Part shown: piece by piece, positions 7,573 through 10,996 of the stretch | Layout: the number at the start of each line of letters is the position of its first letter | How positions within the stretch are numbered: the stretch's first letter is position 1 | Assembly: GCA_014584635.1 (NCBI GenBank) | Contig: JACTML010000074.1 | Coordinates: 1-10,996 of the forward strand | Length of the DNA stretch: 10,996 nt | Source: Nitrosomonas eutropha | GTDB lineage: Bacteria; Pseudomonadota; Gammaproteobacteria; Burkholderiales; Nitrosomonadaceae | Direction of reading: 5' to 3' | Translations under genes and position numbers: made by a program | The notes under the pieces: generated by a model | Databases searched by the model: none | What the model was told of the DNA's origin: nothing | What the model saw: only the letters and a program-made list of their open reading frames with translations

Positions 7573-8224
7573 ATATCAGCCCACTCCTTTAGTGTTTTCA
7601 GTTGTTGTTTTGGGGGTTCCGTAATTAAATCTGAACTCGCATTCCTTAAGGAATAGCGGAACGATTCTTTTTTGGAATTCCATTATATTTTCTTAACACA
7701 CGCTTGGCCTGATTCCAGAAGTTCTCAATGCCATTGATGTGGTTTTTTCCTTTCGCAAACAAGGCGCTGTGATTGATACGTTCATGATAAAAGTTACTCA
7801 CATCCAGTGCATTGTAACTTCGGTAGCAATCTGTATACACAATGCTGTCTGGCGCTATCTTTCTGGCTATCAGCGGCATTAGTGTTTCTGTTTTGGTGTT
7901 ATGCACGACCTTCGTATACACATTGCCGCTGCGTTTCAATATACCAAAGACTGCAACCTTACCCGCAGCCCCTCGACCACGTTTTCCCTTGCGAGCACCA
8001 CCGAAATAACTCTCATCCAACTCAACCGCGCCATCAAATACTTCATGCTTTTTTTGCTCCAGATGATAGGTAATTACCTTTCGCAATTTGCGGTAAAACA
8101 GCGCTGCACTGTTGGGTTGAATCCCTGTCAAATCAGCAGCTGATCGGGCAGTCACTTCCAGAACAAAATATTCAAACAGCCTTAACTGGTGTTTTCTTAA
8201 TAACTTACAATGAGTTATCTTCAT
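7569..8224 (-). pseudogene. IS1595-family transposase, frameshifted near the C-terminus
   Basis: The open frame from ATG 8224 gives 192 residues and stops at 7646. It carries the DDE-type core: Asp70 in VELDESYFGG, Asp132 in YTDCYRSY and Glu167 in HINGIENFW, followed by QAKRVLRKYNGIP. After Pro-Lys at about residue 185 the frame runs into NRSAIP and stops. The family-like continuation PLFLKECEFRFNYGTPK reappears in a second frame, and QQLKTLKEWADI plus a TAG at 7569-7571 in a third. At least two frameshifts are therefore present, near 7655-7673 (by an A6 run) and near 7608-7611 (an A4 run after C5). The three catalytic residues are intact, but the C-terminus is lost. The ancestral TAG overlaps the DUF2149 TAA on the other strand. 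Sequencing error in homopolymers is an alternative. Confidence 0.85.
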
Positions 8225-8244
8225 CCAATAAGCTTATCATTCAA

Positions 8245-8263
8245 GCTTATCTACTACAGCCCC
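8245..8263 (-). repeat. Right terminal inverted repeat of the IS1595-family element
   Basis: The exact complement of 7549-7567. It lies upstream of the transposase start and is followed directly by the second TAATTGAA. Confidence 0.95.
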
Positions 8264-8271
8264 TAATTGAA
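8264..8271 (+). repeat. Target site duplication of the IS1595-family element, right copy
   Basis: TAATTGAA, identical to 7541-7548. Removing one copy and the IS restores the DUF2149 reading frame into the following codons. Confidence 0.93.
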
Positions 8272-8295
8272 TCTTCTGCAAACCAAATGCAATAA
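8272..8295 (+). pseudogene. Stranded original 3' end of the DUF2149 gene
   Basis: When the IS and one target copy are removed, codon GAA 113 continues in frame here as SSANQMQ followed by TAA at 8293-8295. These codons are no longer translated, because the interrupted gene now stops inside the IS at 7572. Confidence 0.85.
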
Positions 8296-8628
8296 TTTTT
8301 GTACCATGACCGCCGTGATGATCAATTTGTTTTCCGGGAAGGAGATTGGCTGACAACATCAACCGCAAACAGGGTTGATAGTGCATTCGTGTGGGTCGCA
8401 ATATGCTGGCTGACAATATTGTTAACTTTTAAAAACACATGGCTTTATCAGCAGCCTTAGTATTTCTGTCGTGAGATGCATTCATCCAGAAGAATAAAAT
8501 CCCCTATGCCAGTAGTGCACTGTTCTGGCCAGGTAAAACCGGATACCAGTCAAGAAAGAATAGCTTAATCACTTCTGAAAAACTTCCTCTGCTGATCATT
8601 GTTTTGGAAGACAATTGGATTATGTTCA
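8296..8628. other. 333-bp intergenic stretch without a recognisable gene
   Basis: No convincing coding region, RNA gene or strong intrinsic terminator is seen. It holds a 7-bp inverted repeat at 8358-8379, two short GGCTGACAAYAT-type direct repeats (near 8348 and 8408) and a 10-bp palindrome ACAATATTGT at 8413-8422. It probably represents the decayed downstream flank of the uptake operon. Confidence 0.6.
8358..8379 (+). repeat. Inverted repeat, possible weak hairpin
   Basis: ATCAACC and GGTTGAT are perfect complements around an 8-base loop, about 60 bases beyond the ancestral DUF2149 stop. No T-run follows, so termination is not supported. It could stabilise an mRNA end or be chance. Confidence 0.3.
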
Positions 8629-8631
8629 CTA

Positions 8632-9044
8632 GAGTGTGTTGACGATTGTAGATAAGCGATTGAAATAAAATAGCAAATTCGTAATATTCAAGTTCTCACA
8701 CAAAAATAGAACGTGTTTGCAATGCCCCGATTGATGCTCGCGAACGAGCACTGGTCGAAGCTGAGGAAGATCTTGCGCTATGACAGCAAAGCGATCCGCG
8801 AACAGATTGCAAAGAAGGAAGCAAAAACGGTGATTCCACGCAAATTCAACTCGGTCATTGGCAATGCTGATATGGATTGGGCCTTGTACCGCTATCGTCA
8901 TCTGGTTGAAAACGCGTTTGTCAGCTTGAAGCGGTTTCGGGCACTGGCCACACGCTACGACAAACTGCAAAGAAATTACGAAAGCATGGTGGCCATGGCC
9001 TGTGGATTTTTATAGCTACCCATGTGATGAAACGTCAATAGCTC
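8632..9044 (+). mobile_element. Internally deleted IS5-family element, about 413 bp
   Basis: It keeps the two ends of an IS5-family (IS427-like) transposase gene but lacks the middle. The left end begins GAGTGTGTTGACG at 8632. The right end is CGTCAATAGCTC, finishing at 9044. The two share TTGACG but otherwise match imperfectly. A CTA flanks both sides (8629-8631 and 9045-9047), compatible with the short target duplication of this group but too short to be decisive. Full elements of this type are about 830-850 bp, so roughly half is missing. Exact borders are uncertain. Confidence 0.65.
8722..9015 (+). pseudogene. IS5-family transposase remnant with internal deletion and early stop
   Basis: From ATG 8722, the family N-terminus (MPRLMLANEHWSKLRKI) runs directly into the C-terminal catalytic part (YDSKAIREQI, VIPRK, GNADMDWALYRYRHLVENAF, then ATRYDKLQRNYESMVAMACGFL). 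About 150 residues normally lie between these blocks, including the first catalytic aspartate. They are missing near codons 17-20, with the frame preserved. The frame ends at TAG 9013-9015. The next codons read LPM then TGA at 9025-9027, so the family ending FLWLPM suggests that a TGG became TAG. An upstream GTG at 8713 is in frame but less likely as the start. It is not functional as a transposase. Confidence 0.85.
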
Positions 9045-9072
9045 CTAATCCGCAATAAAGACATGCGGGTGA

Positions 9073-9154
9073 ATTTCAGACGCTGAATTCCTGTTTTTTT
9101 GGATCAGCCGTATATTTCAGACGCTGAATTCCTGTTTTTTTGGATCAGCCGTAT
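9073..9154. repeat. Perfect 41-bp tandem duplication at the 3' end of der
   Basis: 9073-9113 and 9114-9154 are identical over all 41 bases, including a run of seven T. The right copy contains the last codons and stop of der (- strand), so the left copy is a duplicate of the der end plus its 3' flank. Each unit has TTCAG-ACG-CTGAA, a 5-bp inverted repeat, a few bases before the T7 run on the + strand. This gives at most a weak terminator-like structure facing der from the IS side. Confidence 0.95.
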
Positions 9155-10548
9155 TTTTTGCGGTTACGGCGACGGCGGCTATGCGCGCGCCGGGCTTCTT
9201 CCTCGGTCAGAGGTGTTTTTTTGCCGGCATAGGGATTGTGTCCGGTTCTGAACTCTACCCGCAGTGGTGTACCCTTTAGTTTGAATGCTTCCCTGAGGGC
9301 ATTTTCCAGATAACGGCGATAGGTTTTGGGAACATGCTCCAGCATGGAGCCATGAACGATGATCAGCGGAGGGTTTTCTCCACCCTGATGTGCGTAGCGT
9401 AATTTAGGCCGTGACATTCCGCCGCGTGGTGGTTGTTGTCTGGCAACGGCAGCCAGCATGGCACGTGTCAGTCTGGGTGTGGGAATATGCGCCATGGCTG
9501 CAGCGTAAGCCTGATCCACTGAGGGCATCAGCGCTTTTATGCCACTGCCGTACAAGGCAGAAATATAATGCAGGTTGGCAAAATTCAGGAACGCGAGTTT
9601 ACGCTCGAATTCCCGTTTGATGATATCGCGCTGATAATCATCCATCCCGTCCCACTTGTTGATTGCAATGACTAGCGCACGACCGGTTTCCAGTATAAAG
9701 CCGGCAATATGCGCATCCTGTTCAGAGATACCGCTTTGCGCATCCAGTACCAGGATGACCACGTTGGCCGCTTCGATCGATTGCAGGGTTTTGACGACTG
9801 AAAATTTTTCCACAGTCTCCCAGACTTTGCCTGATCGACGTAAACCTGCTGTATCAATCAGGGTATAGCGGCGTGCGCCATATTCAAAATCAATATAAAT
9901 GCTGTCCCGGGTCGTACCTGGCTGATCAAAGGCAATCATGCGCTCTTCACCCAGAAGCGCATTGATCAGGGTGGATTTGCCCACATTAGGGCGGCCGGCG
10001 ATAGCAATAACAGGAGGCTTTTCCTGATCAGATTCAGTTTCGGTGGCTTCCGTATACGGATAAGTTTCCAGTGCAAAATCAATCAGCTCACCAAGATGTT
10101 CTCCGTGCAAAGCAGAAACAGTGCAAGGCGTGCCCAGCCCCAGCTCATGAAATTCTGCTGTTACCGATGAATAAGACATGCCTTCGGTTTTGTTGACCAC
10201 CAGAATAAGTTTTCGGCCGGTTTTGCGCAGTTGTTCTGCAATGATTCTGTCTTGTGAAGCCAGTCCTTGACGACCGTCAACAATAAACAGCACAACATCA
10301 GCCTCATCTACCGCCTGCAGTGTTTGTTTGGCCATGGCATGCAAAATACCTTCTCTGACAACCGGCTCAAAGCCACCAGTATCCACCACGAGATAAGGTT
10401 TCAACCCCAGTTTTCCCTGGCCATAATGACGATCCCGCGTCAAACCGGGAATATCGGCCACAATCGCGTCACGGCTGCGGGTCAAACGGTTGAATAGCGT
10501 CGATTTTCCGACATTTGGACGCCCAACCAGTACGAGAGTGGGTTTCAT
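9145..10548 (-). CDS. der: Ribosome-assembly GTPase Der (EngA)
   Basis: 467 residues, the normal length. Der binds the 50S subunit late in its assembly and is usually essential. Two GTPase domains stand in tandem. The first has [11 protein letters not shown] at 9-19, DIPGLTRDR at 32-40, DTGG at 56-59 and NKTEG at 119-123 (Glu where the consensus NKxD has Asp). The second has [11 protein letters not shown] at 185-195, DQPGTTRDS at 208-216, DTAGLR at 232-237 and NKWDG at 297-301. A KH-like C-terminal domain ends in a strongly basic tail ([15 protein letters not shown]). No good Shine-Dalgarno precedes the ATG at 10548. bamB ends 49 bases upstream on the same strand, so co-transcription is likely. 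The stop and last codons lie in the right copy of the 41-bp tandem repeat. Confidence 0.97.
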   Translation of the reverse strand: MKPTLVLVGRPNVGKSTLFNRLTRSRDAIVADIPGLTRDRHYGQGKLGLKPYLVVDTGGFEPVVREGILHAMAKQTLQAVDEADVVLFIVDGRQGLASQDRIIAEQLRKTGRKLILVVNKTEGMSYSSVTAEFHELGLGTPCTVSALHGEHLGELIDFALETYPYTEATETESDQEKPPVIAIAGRPNVGKSTLINALLGEERMIAFDQPGTTRDSIYIDFEYGARRYTLIDTAGLRRSGKVWETVEKFSVVKTLQSIEAANVVILVLDAQSGISEQDAHIAGFILETGRALVIAINKWDGMDDYQRDIIKREFERKLAFLNFANLHYISALYGSGIKALMPSVDQAYAAAMAHIPTPRLTRAMLAAVARQQPPRGGMSRPKLRYAHQGGENPPLIIVHGSMLEHVPKTYRRYLENALREAFKLKGTPLRVEFRTGHNPYAGKKTPLTEEEARRAHSRRRRNRKKYG

Positions 10549-10597
10549 AGTAATAGGGATAGGAAAAATGCTGTATCCGGACAGTAGAAAATCCGGT

Positions 10598-10996
10598 TTA
10601 TTGCAGAGAGAAAGCGAAAACTCCGCCTTTTAGTGTTTGCACAACAAAGCCATCCGGCAGATATTCGGCACGTGACAAAATCATGCTTCCATCAGTGGGA
10701 GAACGGGCAATGAGCGAGCCATCCTGGCGATTAATCAGCGTGACAAACCCCTGATCATCGCCAATGACCAACCGGTTCCCTCTCACGATCATTAAACCGG
10801 AAAGTTTTCGGCTGCCCAGTTTGCCACGTTTCCAGACAGTCGTGCCGCTGCTTTTATCATAAGCAGTAACCGTTCCGTGTTCCTCACTTATGTATACGTG
10901 ATGGTTGTCAGTCACCATGCCCATGCTGCTTGATGCATCTCTTGCCCAGATCTGGCTGCCGCTGGAAATTTCAAAACAGGCAGCCCGCCCGCGATA
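10598..10996 (-). CDS. bamB: Outer-membrane assembly lipoprotein BamB, C-terminal part (5' end outside the window)
   Basis: The reading frame is open from the window edge to the TAA at 10598-10600, giving 132 codons of a protein whose start is not visible. The ATG at 10924 is internal: the codons before it continue the same propeller pattern ([20 protein letters not shown]). The sequence shows PQQ-type beta-propeller blades, with repeats such as [16 protein letters not shown] and [16 protein letters not shown]. It ends in a blade with [11 protein letters not shown], as in BamB (YfgL), which helps BamA insert outer-membrane proteins. The order bamB then der is conserved in many proteobacteria and supports the name. 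It is periplasm-facing; the lipoprotein signal would lie beyond the window. Confidence 0.88.
   Translation of the reverse strand, partial: YRGRAACFEISSGSQIWARDASSSMGMVTDNHHVYISEEHGTVTAYDKSSGTTVWKRGKLGSRKLSGLMIVRGNRLVIGDDQGFVTLINRQDGSLIARSPTDGSMILSRAEYLPDGFVVQTLKGGVFAFSLQ

Larger units (their letters stand above)
7549..8263 (-). mobile_element. IS1595-family (IS1016-like) insertion sequence, 715 bp
   Basis: The ends are perfect 19-bp inverted repeats: GGGGCTGTAGTAGATAAGC at 7549-7567 and its complement at 8245-8263. They are flanked by an 8-bp direct duplication. One transposase gene on the - strand fills the element, and its ancestral stop lies two bases from the left repeat. The ends begin GGGGCTGT, like Neisseria IS1016 as I remember it. 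The boundaries are structurally complete, but the transposase is frameshifted, so the copy is probably immobile unless helped in trans. It lies in the 3' end of the DUF2149 gene and points against that operon. Confidence 0.95.

Noticed and set aside
8647..8657. TGTAGATAAGC resembling part of the IS1595-family terminal repeat
   Set aside because: It matches only a short stretch, lacks the GGGGC end, and lies within the left end of the IS5-family remnant. Probably chance.
8629..8970. 113-residue open frame on the - strand
   Set aside because: It lies opposite the IS5-family transposase remnant and shows no family features. It is a shadow frame.
9073..9154. CRISPR-like repeat
   Set aside because: Only two directly abutting identical units without spacers; a simple tandem duplication.

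Overview
The window looks like a betaproteobacterial chromosome, most like Nitrosomonas or a relative. This rests on remembered family resemblance, moderate GC, and the bamB-der pair; no search was run. It holds an iron/tetrapyrrole-uptake locus on the + strand, a zone of insertion-sequence debris, and a housekeeping block on the - strand.

Left part (1-7572): a TonB-dependent outer-membrane receptor; a very large CobN-like chelatase with a signal peptide and a C-terminal membrane anchor; a short MotA/TolQ/ExbB-family protein; and a DUF2149 protein. A receptor, an exported CobN-like protein, an ExbB-like protein and DUF2149 together match the Hmu-type haem-utilisation loci known best from Bacteroidetes. 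There the CobN homologue (HmuS) acts on haem instead of building cobalamin. The cytoplasmic CobS/CobT partners of aerobic cobaltochelatase are absent. I infer that the receptor imports a tetrapyrrole, the anchored chelatase-like protein processes it in the periplasm, and the two small membrane proteins form an ExbB/ExbD-like motor. A near-identical 24-bp element lies upstream of both the receptor and the chelatase gene. In the second copy it forms half of a perfect 8-bp dyad, which suggests shared regulation.

Middle part (7541-9154): a complete-ended 715-bp IS1595-family (IS1016-like) element sits inside the 3' end of the DUF2149 gene. It has 19-bp perfect terminal inverted repeats and an 8-bp target duplication, TAATTGAA. 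The insertion replaces the last seven residues with seven residues read from the IS end, so protein length is unchanged. The original tail codons survive on the far side. The IS transposase is frameshifted near its C-terminus. After about 330 bp without a recognisable gene comes a 413-bp, internally deleted IS5-family element, then a perfect 41-bp tandem duplication that overlaps the end of der.

Right part (9145-10996, - strand): der (EngA), the double-GTPase ribosome assembly factor, complete; and the C-terminal part of bamB, the outer-membrane assembly lipoprotein, cut by the window end. bamB-der is a conserved proteobacterial order.
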